Source of the DNA: Salibacterium lacus
Lineage (GTDB): Bacteria; Bacillota; Bacilli; Bacillales; Marinococcaceae
Direction of reading: 5' to 3'
Assembly: GCF_042684865.1 (NCBI RefSeq)
Contig: NZ_JBHUML010000002.1
Coordinates: forward strand, 1-64,000
DNA length: 64,000 bases
The notes below the pieces were generated by a model. That model was not told the DNA's origin. It ran no database searches and saw nothing but the letters and a program-made list of their open reading frames with translations. Position 1 is the stretch's first letter. Each line of letters begins with the position of its first letter. Both the position numbers and the translations under genes were made by a program. Below are positions 40,522-48,018 of the stretch, in pieces.

Positions 40522-41079
40522 CTAAGAAGACAGTTTTACGTCTTTGGACACTTCTCCCGGGACATCAAGTTTCTGCCGTTCCTTAAAGTTATGGATGTCA
40601 GCGACGAAATTGACCGGCATCGAATGTATTTTTGTATTATATTTTTGAACCGTATTATTATAAATAAGAACAAAGCGGTGGATCTTCTCTTCCGCCTCCT
40701 TCAGTTCCTGTTCCAGATGGAGAAAGTCTTCATGCTGAAGAAGTTCCGGCTGATCATCTTTTACAGCGAACAGGAGATGAAGGTTTTTAGTAAGTTCTTC
40801 ATTAATCTGCACCTGTTCCACACGGGAGGTATTGGGAGAAGTCAGCCTGCTTCGCAGTTCCACTATTTTTTCCAGGATATGTTGTTCCTGTTTCGCATAT
40901 GGCTGTGCGATATCAATCAGAGATGGAACAGCCTGGACCCGGCGGTCTAATTGTGTTTCAACCTGCGCCCAGGATTCTTCCACCCAGGAAAGAAATTTAA
41001 TCAGTGCATGATAACCGACAATCCAGCATATCAGGGCACCAATAATGACAATGCCGAGAACGATACCGAAGATGGACAA
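40522..41079 (-). CDS. LemA family protein
   Basis: A 185-aa protein: N-terminal membrane helix (SIFGIVLGIVIIGALICWIVGY), then the long coiled-coil LemA domain with VETQLDRRVQAVPSLIDIA and the C-terminal YNNTVQKYNTKIHSMPVNFVADIHNF motif. LemA proteins are membrane-anchored with the helical domain outside; their role is unclear. TTG start 8 bases after AGAAAGGAGGG is preferred to a longer TTG frame. Confidence 0.8.
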   Translation of the reverse strand: MSIFGIVLGIVIIGALICWIVGYHALIKFLSWVEESWAQVETQLDRRVQAVPSLIDIAQPYAKQEQHILEKIVELRSRLTSPNTSRVEQVQINEELTKNLHLLFAVKDDQPELLQHEDFLHLEQELKEAEEKIHRFVLIYNNTVQKYNTKIHSMPVNFVADIHNFKERQKLDVPGEVSKDVKLSS

Positions 41080-41181
41080 GAGGCTCCCTCCTTTCTCCCT
41101 TGTATACCCAGTCTGATTCAATATGTAACGGGTGATACTGTAATACTATTCTTTAGGTCAGTATATCATGATTGGATGATA

Positions 41182-41802
41182 TTAGTAAGCCAGACCTGCT
41201 CTTCTACAATGAAAGGATTCTTCCCCCGATACAAGCTGGTACAAAAAAAGAGCCGTATCTCCGGTTGTAATACTCTTTCCGTCTTCGGGCAGGAAGTCGG
41301 CTTCGGTCCGAAACGTTCCGGAGGCCTCTCCTTCCGGGAGATACGTCGGACAAACTATGGTCCAGTTTAACGGGGACTGCCGCAGCAGCTTGTAAGCCTC
41401 GGCATGATCTTTGGCCGCTGTTGTGCTGCGTCGTTTTGATTCGTCCGTTTCAAAACGGAAGCTGGCAGGATTCTGCCGCGCGTTTAAAATGCCTGCTGTA
41501 CCGGTGGAAAGGATGCGCTGCATGTTTTCCTGTATCATCGCGTCGATAATGAGCGGGAAAGCACGCTGCAAGGTATTTTGTTTGTCCGTTCCGAGCGTAC
41601 TGATAACGATATCTGTACCGGAAATCGTCTTTTGTACGTCTTTATCTGTCAGCACATTGCCGCCGATAACCTGCAAAGCGGGGTGGCTGCCGAGTTTCTC
41701 CGGCGACCTTGCCAGCGCGCGGACGCTGTATCCGCCGCTTAGGAGCATGGCAAGCAGCCTGCTTCCAACTCTTCCTGTTGCTCCGAATATGGAAATGTTC
41801 AT
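41182..41802 (-). CDS. NAD(P)-binding (NmrA/SDR-like) protein
   Basis: A 206-aa atypical short-chain dehydrogenase-like protein. Rossmann start MNISIFGATGRVGSRLL with GATGxxG, then ALARSPEKL, GGNVLTDKDV, DIVISTLGT, RILSTGTAGI and WTIVCPTYLPEG. Lacks the SDR YxxxK pair, as NmrA-like proteins do. Likely a cofactor-sensing or reductase protein. Start set at the ATG about 10 bases after GGAAGGA. Confidence 0.75.
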   Translation of the reverse strand: MNISIFGATGRVGSRLLAMLLSGGYSVRALARSPEKLGSHPALQVIGGNVLTDKDVQKTISGTDIVISTLGTDKQNTLQRAFPLIIDAMIQENMQRILSTGTAGILNARQNPASFRFETDESKRRSTTAAKDHAEAYKLLRQSPLNWTIVCPTYLPEGEASGTFRTEADFLPEDGKSITTGDTALFLYQLVSGEESFHCRRAGLAY

Positions 41803-41924
41803 AGCCTCATCTGTCCTTCCATCGCTCAACATATCTTTTCTCTATAGAAACATACTTCTGTTTTCGTTACAAATCATACAACGGTACTATGGCGTTTTTT
41901 TGTAAAACCACCATGGTTATTACC

Positions 41925-41954
41925 TGAATTTACTATATCATTCACAGCATAGTG
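41925..41954 (+). promoter_or_regulatory. sigma-G promoter of the SASP gene
   Basis: TGAATT, 17-base spacer, CATAGTG: a good match to the forespore sigma-G consensus (TGAATA, CATACTA) and located 46 bases upstream of the start codon of a spore protein gene. Confidence 0.7.
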
Positions 41955-42000
41955 TTTGCGAATCGTAACAAACTATAGGTACCAAGAGGAGGTGAGACAC

Positions 42001-42210
42001 ATGGCCAACAACAACAGTTCCAATCAACTGGTCGTGCCTGGCGTACAGCAGGCAATGGACCAAATGAAGTATGAAATTGCACAGGAATTCGGGGTTCAGC
42101 TTAGTGCAGACGCGACCTCCCGTTCCAACGGCTCCGTTGGTGGAGAGATCACCAAGCGTCTTGTACAGATGGCTGAACAGCAAATGGGCGGCCAAGGCCC
42201 GCAGCAGTAA
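42001..42210 (+). CDS. sasP: alpha/beta-type small acid-soluble spore protein
   Basis: A 69-aa protein that coats and protects spore DNA and is degraded on germination. Carries the family segments QLVVPGVQQAMDQMKYEIAQEFGV (which includes the germination-protease site at Glu-Ile/Phe-Gly) and LSADATSRSNGSVGGEITKRLV. Strong ribosome binding site AAGAGGAGGTG. Sigma-G-type promoter upstream and terminators downstream make it a single forespore gene. Confidence 0.95.
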   Translation: MANNNSSNQLVVPGVQQAMDQMKYEIAQEFGVQLSADATSRSNGSVGGEITKRLVQMAEQQMGGQGPQQ

Positions 42211-42226
42211 TTAAATATCATGGCTG

Positions 42227-42282
42227 GAGGGGCTGTCTGAAGGTGCTGCATTGCAGCACCGGGGCAGCCCCCTTTTTTACAT
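42227..42282 (+). terminator. terminator after the SASP gene
   Basis: Long compound stem, GGGGCTG and GGTGCTGC arms with their complements, then TTTTTT. Confidence 0.75.
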
Positions 42283-42303
42283 AGCACACAGCCCACGAAA
42301 ATG

Positions 42304-42350
42304 AGACGCTTCCGACTACGCTTGTTCATAATCGGAAGCGTCTTTTACTC
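42304..42350. terminator. second terminator, shared with the 51-aa gene
   Basis: 12-bp stem AGACGCTTCCGA/TCGGAAGCGTCT followed by TTT. Confidence 0.7.
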
Positions 42351-42383
42351 TTCAAAGATGATGGCAGTCCAGGTTCTTGTTAT

Positions 42384-42539
42384 TTACCGGCGCCGGGGTG
42401 GTTCTTCTTTTTGGATATCCCGGGCTTCTTCCATTTGAGTATGATCCTCTGAGGAACGGACAGTACCTCCTGCCAGTCCTTCGTTTATCATTCGATCTTC
42501 ATCGAACTGAAGGTTATTGTCTTTAGCTTTGTGTTCCAA
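42384..42539 (-). CDS. small hydrophilic protein, 51 aa
   Basis: TTG start 6-7 bases after AAAGGAGGG. The protein begins MEHKAKDNNLQFDEDRM, has a GLAGGTVRSS turn and ends in basic PPRRR. No membrane segment. Good start signals and downstream terminator support it. Unknown family; size and charge recall small sporulation-associated proteins. Confidence 0.6.
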   Translation of the reverse strand: MEHKAKDNNLQFDEDRMINEGLAGGTVRSSEDHTQMEEARDIQKEEPPRRR

Positions 42540-42758
42540 TTTATCGCCCTCCTTTCGTTATCAGCCTTCCCCTTCTTCTTTTGAATATGTAAGTCGCGGC
42601 GGCCGGGAACCTTGTAGGCTGTTATTGCTTGCTCCGCCGAAGACAAATTGATAAAGTGATATTGGCTGAAAATGATGAACAACATCCCAAATGGGAGGCG
42701 GGAGTACTCCCCCTCTGCAGACAGCGGAAGACATAAAGGCGGATAAAGGAGTTTATAC

Positions 42759-43895
42759 ATGGATACGTTCGTAATGATTGTGGTGATGACAGCGGTAGGA
42801 TCTCTTATTGGCGGCGCGACAAATTCCCTTGCCATCCGAATGCTGTTCCGCCCGTTTCAACCGCTGTATATAGGAGGTTTGCGGCTGCCGTTCACTCCGG
42901 GACTTATTCCAAAACGAAGGAAGGAAATGGCAGAGCAACTGGGGACGATGGTTATCACCCACCTTCTCACCCCGGAAAGTCTCCGGCAGAAACTGAAAAA
43001 ATCCGATTTTCATGACACTCTTCAGAAGTGGCTGGCTGAAGAGATGTCCACGTTTCTTCATCAATCTTCTACATTGAGGGAGATAGCGGAAAAAACCGCC
43101 GGCAGAAAACTTCCTCTCGAGGAAAAGGGGCGTGGATACGTCCAGCGGTCTATGGACCAGTGGCTCGAAAAAAATAAAGATAAGCCCCTGCAGGATATTA
43201 TTCCTGAATTGGTGATGAACAAAGCCGATGATCTGATCCCGGTTTTTGCCTCAGAGGTGACCGAAAAGGGGGCGGATTACTTCCGGGGAGAGGAAGGGGC
43301 CCGGCAGCTTGAGCGCCTTCTGGATAAATTTCTGCAGGGAAAAGGATCGATGATGAATTTTTTGGGCTCCATGTTCGGCAGTGACAGAATTATTGAGAAG
43401 CTCCAACCTGAAATCGTGCGTTTTTTTGAAGATGACACCTCGGAGACGTTTGTGAAAAATATACTGGAACGGGAATGGGGAAAGTGGAAACAAAAGCCGC
43501 TGTCTTCGATTCAACCTCACATCCATACGGGGACGGTCTCCAACGAGCTGGTATCGTTTCTGGAAAATGAACTGCCCGCACTCGAATACCTGGACCGTCC
43601 CTTGTCGGAATGGGCTCCGTCCTATGCAAACGTTATCGCAGACCGCCTGCTTCCCGGTGTAGTCAGCCGGATGCAGTCGTTTCTCATCGACCGCCTGCCC
43701 GGTCTTTTTGCAAGGCTTCAGCTGGATGAGGTCGTTACAGAACAAGTTAACGCTTTTTCAGTGGAGAGACTGGAAGAGATGGTTCTTTCAATTTCACGAC
43801 GGGAGTTTAAAATGATCACTTATCTCGGGGCGCTGCTCGGTGGTGTGGTTGGGTTATTCCAGGGAGTGATTGTGGTTCTTTTTTCCATTGGATAA
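42759..43895 (+). CDS. yheB: DUF445 membrane protein YheB
   Basis: A 378-aa protein with one hydrophobic segment at each end (residues ~3-25 and ~355-375) and a long helical middle. The start MIVVMTAVGSLIGGATNSLAIRMLFRPF, the RLPFTPGLIPKRRKEMAEQLG box and the end ITYLGALLGGVVGLFQG are typical of DUF445. Function unknown. The neighbouring yheA gene matches the B. subtilis pair. ATG follows AAAGGAGTT. Confidence 0.85.
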   Translation: MDTFVMIVVMTAVGSLIGGATNSLAIRMLFRPFQPLYIGGLRLPFTPGLIPKRRKEMAEQLGTMVITHLLTPESLRQKLKKSDFHDTLQKWLAEEMSTFLHQSSTLREIAEKTAGRKLPLEEKGRGYVQRSMDQWLEKNKDKPLQDIIPELVMNKADDLIPVFASEVTEKGADYFRGEEGARQLERLLDKFLQGKGSMMNFLGSMFGSDRIIEKLQPEIVRFFEDDTSETFVKNILEREWGKWKQKPLSSIQPHIHTGTVSNELVSFLENELPALEYLDRPLSEWAPSYANVIADRLLPGVVSRMQSFLIDRLPGLFARLQLDEVVTEQVNAFSVERLEEMVLSISRREFKMITYLGALLGGVVGLFQGVIVVLFSIG

Positions 43896-43982
43896 AAAGA
43901 AGAGAGAATCAGGTAAAACGGATGATTTCTGCGTTTCATTCATGTTATGCTCGGTTAAGATTGTAAAAAGGAGGACTATGTA

Positions 43983-44351
43983 ATGTCCAATGTATACGAC
44001 AAAGCACGCGAACTATCTCAGGATTTGAGAGACAGTGATGAATTCCAAAATCTAAAAAACCTTCATGAAGAAGTGGAGCAGGACGAAGTAGCCAAGCGTA
44101 TGCTTGATAACTTCCGTTCCCTGCAGCTTGATCTGCAGCAAAAGCAGATGCAGGGCGAGCAGCCGACAGAGGAAGAAATCACGCAGGCGCAGAAACAATT
44201 TGAAATGGTGCAGCAGCATGAAGTCATTTCCAAGTTGATGGAAGTGGAACAACAGATGAGCACCACGATCCAGGATTTAAACAAAATCATTACCGAGCCT
44301 CTTGAAGATCTTTATGGTAACCCTGAAGATCAAATGGGAGAGCAGGAATAA
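43983..44351 (+). CDS. yheA: YlbF/YmcA family protein YheA
   Basis: A 122-aa helical protein of the YlbF/YmcA family (B. subtilis YheA). Segments: MSNVYDKARELSQDLRDSDEFQNLK, then LDNFRSLQLDLQQKQMQGE and VISKLMEVEQQMSTTIQDLNKIITEPLEDLY. Relatives YlbF and YmcA act with YaaT in RNA maturation with RNase Y and in sporulation/competence; YheA's own role is unknown. ATG follows AAAAGGAGG. Confidence 0.88.
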   Translation: MSNVYDKARELSQDLRDSDEFQNLKNLHEEVEQDEVAKRMLDNFRSLQLDLQQKQMQGEQPTEEEITQAQKQFEMVQQHEVISKLMEVEQQMSTTIQDLNKIITEPLEDLYGNPEDQMGEQE

Positions 44352-44358
44352 TCATAGC

Positions 44359-44393
44359 AAAAGAGCCGGCAGAACAAACTGCCGGCTCTTTTT
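44359..44393 (+). terminator. terminator after yheA
   Basis: Perfect 13-bp stem AAAGAGCCGGCAG and complement, then TTTTT. Confidence 0.85.
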
Positions 44394-44475
44394 GATCCAC
44401 ACGGCATGTTCTAAGCGGGGAAGCATCTGCATAGGATGACGGTAGATCAGGCCAGGCGCCAAGGAGGGACATGAC

Positions 44476-45315
44476 GTGGGATATCGACTGCTAGCCATGA
44501 GCATTGATGGAGTCCTTTTGAAGTCCAATGACAGAATGAGCCGGGAGACGAAAGAAGCTGTAGATTTTGTTCGAAATAAAGGGGTATATACTCTTCTCGT
44601 AACGAACCGCAGTTTTGGAGCTGCGAAAAAAGCGGCCCGGCATTTAAAGATGGAGCATGAAATGATCTGCCACGGTGGGGCACTTACAGCCGGACAGTCC
44701 GGCACGCCGATTCTTGAAGCTTATATGCCCGCTGAAATGGTGTATGATGCCACTGTGTGCATGGAAATGTATCCATGCCGCATCCAGCTGGAAAGCCAGG
44801 ATTATGAATGGGAAAACAAAGAACCGGCTTCGAAAAATATGCTGGGAAAAATTCAATTCAGCCTGGGAGAAGGACTTTTTCAGCCGAAGACGTATACAGA
44901 CAGGGTGTCTGCGGCCGCGGCGGAAAAGCAGTTGAGTGCGCTTCGTTTGTTCGGCCATTTCGAAAGCACCCGGGATGCTGAACACTGCCGCGGACTGCTG
45001 GAGGAAAAAATACCAGGTATCCGTGTGGACCAGCAGGAAAACAGTTTAACGATAAAAAAAGAGGAAGCATCCAAGGAACATGCATTGACCTGGTTAATGT
45101 CCGAACTTGGCATTGAACCTGAAGAAATGATTTACATCGGTTCCGGGACAGCTGATATCTCAGTCCTTGATATGGCCGAAATCGGCGTAGCCATGGGACA
45201 GAGCCCGGATGAAGTAAAACAGCATGCAGACTGGATCACAAGGTCCAACGATCAAAACGGCCTGGCCTACATGGTAAAAGAAGTATTCCGAAAGCAGATG
45301 AAAGTGGAAGTGTAA
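44476..45315 (+). CDS. yhaX: HAD-superfamily protein YhaX with altered active site
   Basis: A 279-aa Cof-type HAD fold. The usual nucleophile motif DxDGT reads SIDGV at residues 9-13, so the first Asp is replaced by Ser9. The late GDxxND-type motif reads GSGTADIS, losing another Asp. The core threonine motif (LLVTNRSFGAAKKAA) and the C-terminal lysine region are kept. It is probably unable to act as a normal phosphatase. B. subtilis YhaX is a mother-cell, spore-coat-associated protein. GTG start 8 bases after AAGGAGGG. Confidence 0.8.
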   Translation: MGYRLLAMSIDGVLLKSNDRMSRETKEAVDFVRNKGVYTLLVTNRSFGAAKKAARHLKMEHEMICHGGALTAGQSGTPILEAYMPAEMVYDATVCMEMYPCRIQLESQDYEWENKEPASKNMLGKIQFSLGEGLFQPKTYTDRVSAAAAEKQLSALRLFGHFESTRDAEHCRGLLEEKIPGIRVDQQENSLTIKKEEASKEHALTWLMSELGIEPEEMIYIGSGTADISVLDMAEIGVAMGQSPDEVKQHADWITRSNDQNGLAYMVKEVFRKQMKVEV

Positions 45316-45317
45316 TA

Positions 45318-45356
45318 TGGAGGGAGCTGTTCCTATCAGGGCAGCTTCCTTTTTTC
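45318..45356 (+). terminator. terminator after yhaX
   Basis: GGAGGGAGCTG/CAGCTTCCT-type stem followed by TTTTT. Confidence 0.6.
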
Positions 45357-45506
45357 ATGTTCTAGACCCAGGTTCATTTATTTGAAGTGACCTTTATAAA
45401 CGGGTTCGTGGAAGCGGCGTTTTCCATACGGATAAAATGTTCATGAAACGGACGCTTGGGTATCTCCCCTTATGTTGTTTAAGATGGAAAGGGGGAGGTA
45501 TGAAAT

Positions 45507-46157
45507 ATGGCAGCTTCCAAACGCCGGAAACGATTTTCATCTGCATTCCTATTGTTCATCATGATGTTTTTTGCGGCAGTCGTGATATGGAACGTCATGC
45601 CGGAAAAGGAGTATTCCCCTTCTCCTTCCCGTGAAGAGAACGCACCGTCTTTTGCAGAAAATGAAGTACCTGAAAAATACCTTTCAATATATAGAGAAGC
45701 TGAAAATGAATATGGTGTGTCGTGGGAAGTGCTGGCAGCGGTTCACCGGGTGGAAACAGTATTTTCCACAATGGACGAGCTGGAAAGCCCGGTCGGTGCT
45801 GTCGGCCATACCCAGTTCATGCCCTGCTCCTTTATCGGCTGGAGTTATGAAGGGTGTCAGGGGAAAGGGGATATTGACGTTTCCCGTGAAGCGCTGACAG
45901 ATACAGCAGCCATTGAAGAACACGGCGGTTACGGAGTGGACGCGGACAACAGCGGAAAAGCAGATCCCTATAATATGAAAGACGCTGTTTTTTCGACGGC
46001 TAATTATCTTGCCGCGAACGGCGCAGCTGATGGGAGCCTGCGGGATGCGCTGTTTCAATATAACCAGGCGGACTGGTACGTGGAAAAAGTGCTTTCCTTT
46101 TCCGATGCCTATGAAAATAACCATAAACCGGTTTCTCTGCCGGATGCAGAATCATAG
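45507..46157 (+). CDS. secreted or membrane-anchored lysozyme-like protein
   Basis: A 216-aa protein. N-terminal membrane anchor (residues 11-30) after basic KRRKR, then a lytic-transglycosylase/lysozyme-like domain: EYGVSWEVLAAVHRVETVFST with the probable catalytic Glu near residue 84, PVGAVGHTQFMPCSFIGWSY, a DADNSGKADPYNMKDAVFSTANYLAANG helix and AVFQYNQADWYVEKVL. It cuts peptidoglycan glycan strands outside the cell. The two Cys in the MPCSF and EGCQG segments may pair. Similar domains occur in CwlT-like enzymes. Confidence 0.8.
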   Translation: MAASKRRKRFSSAFLLFIMMFFAAVVIWNVMPEKEYSPSPSREENAPSFAENEVPEKYLSIYREAENEYGVSWEVLAAVHRVETVFSTMDELESPVGAVGHTQFMPCSFIGWSYEGCQGKGDIDVSREALTDTAAIEEHGGYGVDADNSGKADPYNMKDAVFSTANYLAANGAADGSLRDALFQYNQADWYVEKVLSFSDAYENNHKPVSLPDAES

Positions 46158-46235
46158 GTCCCGGGGATTTTTGCCACTGCACATCCGTCCTGCTTCCTGA
46201 ATAGAATGTCTGTGAAAAAGGAGGCGGATGTCAAG

Positions 46236-46607
46236 ATGAACCCGATGCAGATGCATGAGATATGCAGGCAGAATATCGGACGCTATGTCCTGGTGCAGAT
46301 GAACAACAACGAACAGATAGAAGGCTATATGGAAAATGTGGATAACAACCATGTGTACATGTTGGTGCCGGAAAACAATTCCGCACCGATGGCCGGTCCG
46401 AATGCACAGGCAATGCCGGGCGCCGGCGGTAGCAATCAGCCGGTGAACCGGCAGTATCCCGGTGGTTACGGCGGCTACGGCGGATATGGCGGCGGACATG
46501 GAGGATACGGGGGATACGGGGGATACGGCGGGTACGGTCAGGGAGCCCGCTTCCGCCGGCTCATCCTGCCTTTGACCGCCCTCGCAGCGATCTCCACATT
46601 GTTTTAA
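46236..46607 (+). CDS. Sm-like domain protein with GYG repeats
   Basis: A 123-aa protein in three parts. Residues 1-50 read as a small Sm-like/SH3-like beta barrel (CRQNIGRYVLVQMNNNEQIEGYMENVDNNHVYMLVPEN). A Gly/Tyr-rich low-complexity tract follows, with repeated GGYGGYG units around residues 82-108. A hydrophobic C terminus (RRLILPLTALAAISTLF) ends the protein. Such proteins are found near spore-coat genes in Bacillales; a coat or surface-layer role is plausible. ATG 17 bases after AAGGAGGCG; the spacing is loose. Confidence 0.65.
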   Translation: MNPMQMHEICRQNIGRYVLVQMNNNEQIEGYMENVDNNHVYMLVPENNSAPMAGPNAQAMPGAGGSNQPVNRQYPGGYGGYGGYGGGHGGYGGYGGYGGYGQGARFRRLILPLTALAAISTLF

Positions 46608-46643
46608 ATACCGGGTCCGGGCATATCACGGACTCTGAGAAGA

Positions 46644-46690
46644 AAAAAGCGTTTCCGGTTATCAGAAAGGACAGCCGGAAGCGCTTTGTT
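46644..46690 (+). terminator. terminator after the GYG-repeat gene
   Basis: 15-bp stem with wobble pairs (AAAGCGTTTCCGGTT / AGCCGGAAGCGCTTT), then GTTTGGTTTTT. Confidence 0.65.
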
Positions 46691-46785
46691 TGGTTTTTAA
46701 GCAATTTCTAAAATATACGACCGTATGTTCACGTTTTCATGATATAATAACAAAATAAAGCATGCAGGAAAGGCTGAGATGCACG

Positions 46786-48018
46786 ATGAAACTGCGGTTT
46801 ATCCATACTGCCGACCTCCATCTCGGATCCACTGTTCCGGCGGGGGCAGGGGCAGAACGACGATTGAAAGAGCAGCTGGAAAACAGCATAGACCATGCGG
46901 TGGAACATATGGTTCAGGATGCGGTGGAACTCCATGTTGATTTTATGATTATCGCCGGAGACCTGTTTGACCAGGAGAACCGCAGCCTGAAACATCAGAT
47001 CTTTTTGAAGCAGCAGTTTGAAAAACTGAATCAAAACAAAATTCCCGTTTATCTGATTTATGGCAATCATGACCCGGTGGACCGCCGGTACGCTCCGTCC
47101 GGATGGCCGGAAAATGTGTATGTTTTCGATACGGAGCCGGAAATGAAAATATTCCATAAACACGACGCGCCGGCTGCCCATCTCTACGGGTGCAGCTACA
47201 AAGGGAAAACGCAGCAAAACGTGGCCGCGGAATTTGTAAAACAACCTGGGGCTCCTTTTCATATCGGGCTTTTGCACGGAGAGGAAAAAAAGAAAGACAG
47301 TCACTCCTACGCCCCGTTTCTCAAAGAAGAACTGGAGGAAAAGCGTTTTGACTACTGGGCGCTCGGTCATATACATACAAGACAGTTTTTGTCGGAACGA
47401 ATCGGTTATCCCGGCAATATTCAGGGACGTCACCGCAATGAAACAGGAGAAAAAGGGTACTCTTTGGTGGAGCTTGATGAAGAAGCCGTTGAGGTGACGT
47501 TCCGGCAGGCAGCAGGTGTTGTATTTGCGGCATTGGATATTTCGATTGAGGACTGTTCCGGTTTTGATGAGCTGACAGACAAAGTAATCCGCTGCGTATC
47601 GGAGCTGGAATACGAGCAAGCGGCCGGATTGTGGCTTGAGATCATATTGAGCGGACGCGGTATGCTGAGCGATTACCTGGAAGAGGAGAAAGAAGGATGG
47701 CAGGAAGCCTTAAACAGAATCGGTGAAACAGAGCGTCCATTCTTTTATGTGTACCGGCTTGAGGATGCTACGATTGCTGATCTGCAGCAGGAAGGACTTG
47801 AAAAGGAAAACCATTTTCTTGGTGATGTCCAAAGAGCGGCTGCTAAGCTGAAACAGGAGTCAAAGCAGCTGGAAGAGACATGGAGCGTGTTACATCAATC
47901 GAAAGGACCGGGCATGTATCTTTCCCAGGATCGTGAAGAAGAGACGCAGGATGTGCTGGAAGATGCAGAACGGCTGCTGTGGCAGCTGTGGGGAAAGGAG
48001 ACGGCGGATGAGGATTGA
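46786..48018 (+). CDS. yhaO: SbcD-like metallophosphoesterase YhaO
   Basis: A 410-aa calcineurin-like nuclease. Metal-binding motifs in order: HTADLHLGS (Asp, His), AGDLFDQENRS (Asp), YGNHDPVDR (Asn, His), LLHGEE and ALGHIHTRQFL (His-x-His). Partner of YhaN in the same way SbcD works with SbcC; probably processes DNA ends or hairpins. The start was set at the ATG of MKLRFIHTAD, after AGGAAAGG. It overlaps yhaN by 11 bases, a sign of coupled translation. Confidence 0.88.
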   Translation: MKLRFIHTADLHLGSTVPAGAGAERRLKEQLENSIDHAVEHMVQDAVELHVDFMIIAGDLFDQENRSLKHQIFLKQQFEKLNQNKIPVYLIYGNHDPVDRRYAPSGWPENVYVFDTEPEMKIFHKHDAPAAHLYGCSYKGKTQQNVAAEFVKQPGAPFHIGLLHGEEKKKDSHSYAPFLKEELEEKRFDYWALGHIHTRQFLSERIGYPGNIQGRHRNETGEKGYSLVELDEEAVEVTFRQAAGVVFAALDISIEDCSGFDELTDKVIRCVSELEYEQAAGLWLEIILSGRGMLSDYLEEEKEGWQEALNRIGETERPFFYVYRLEDATIADLQQEGLEKENHFLGDVQRAAAKLKQESKQLEETWSVLHQSKGPGMYLSQDREEETQDVLEDAERLLWQLWGKETADED

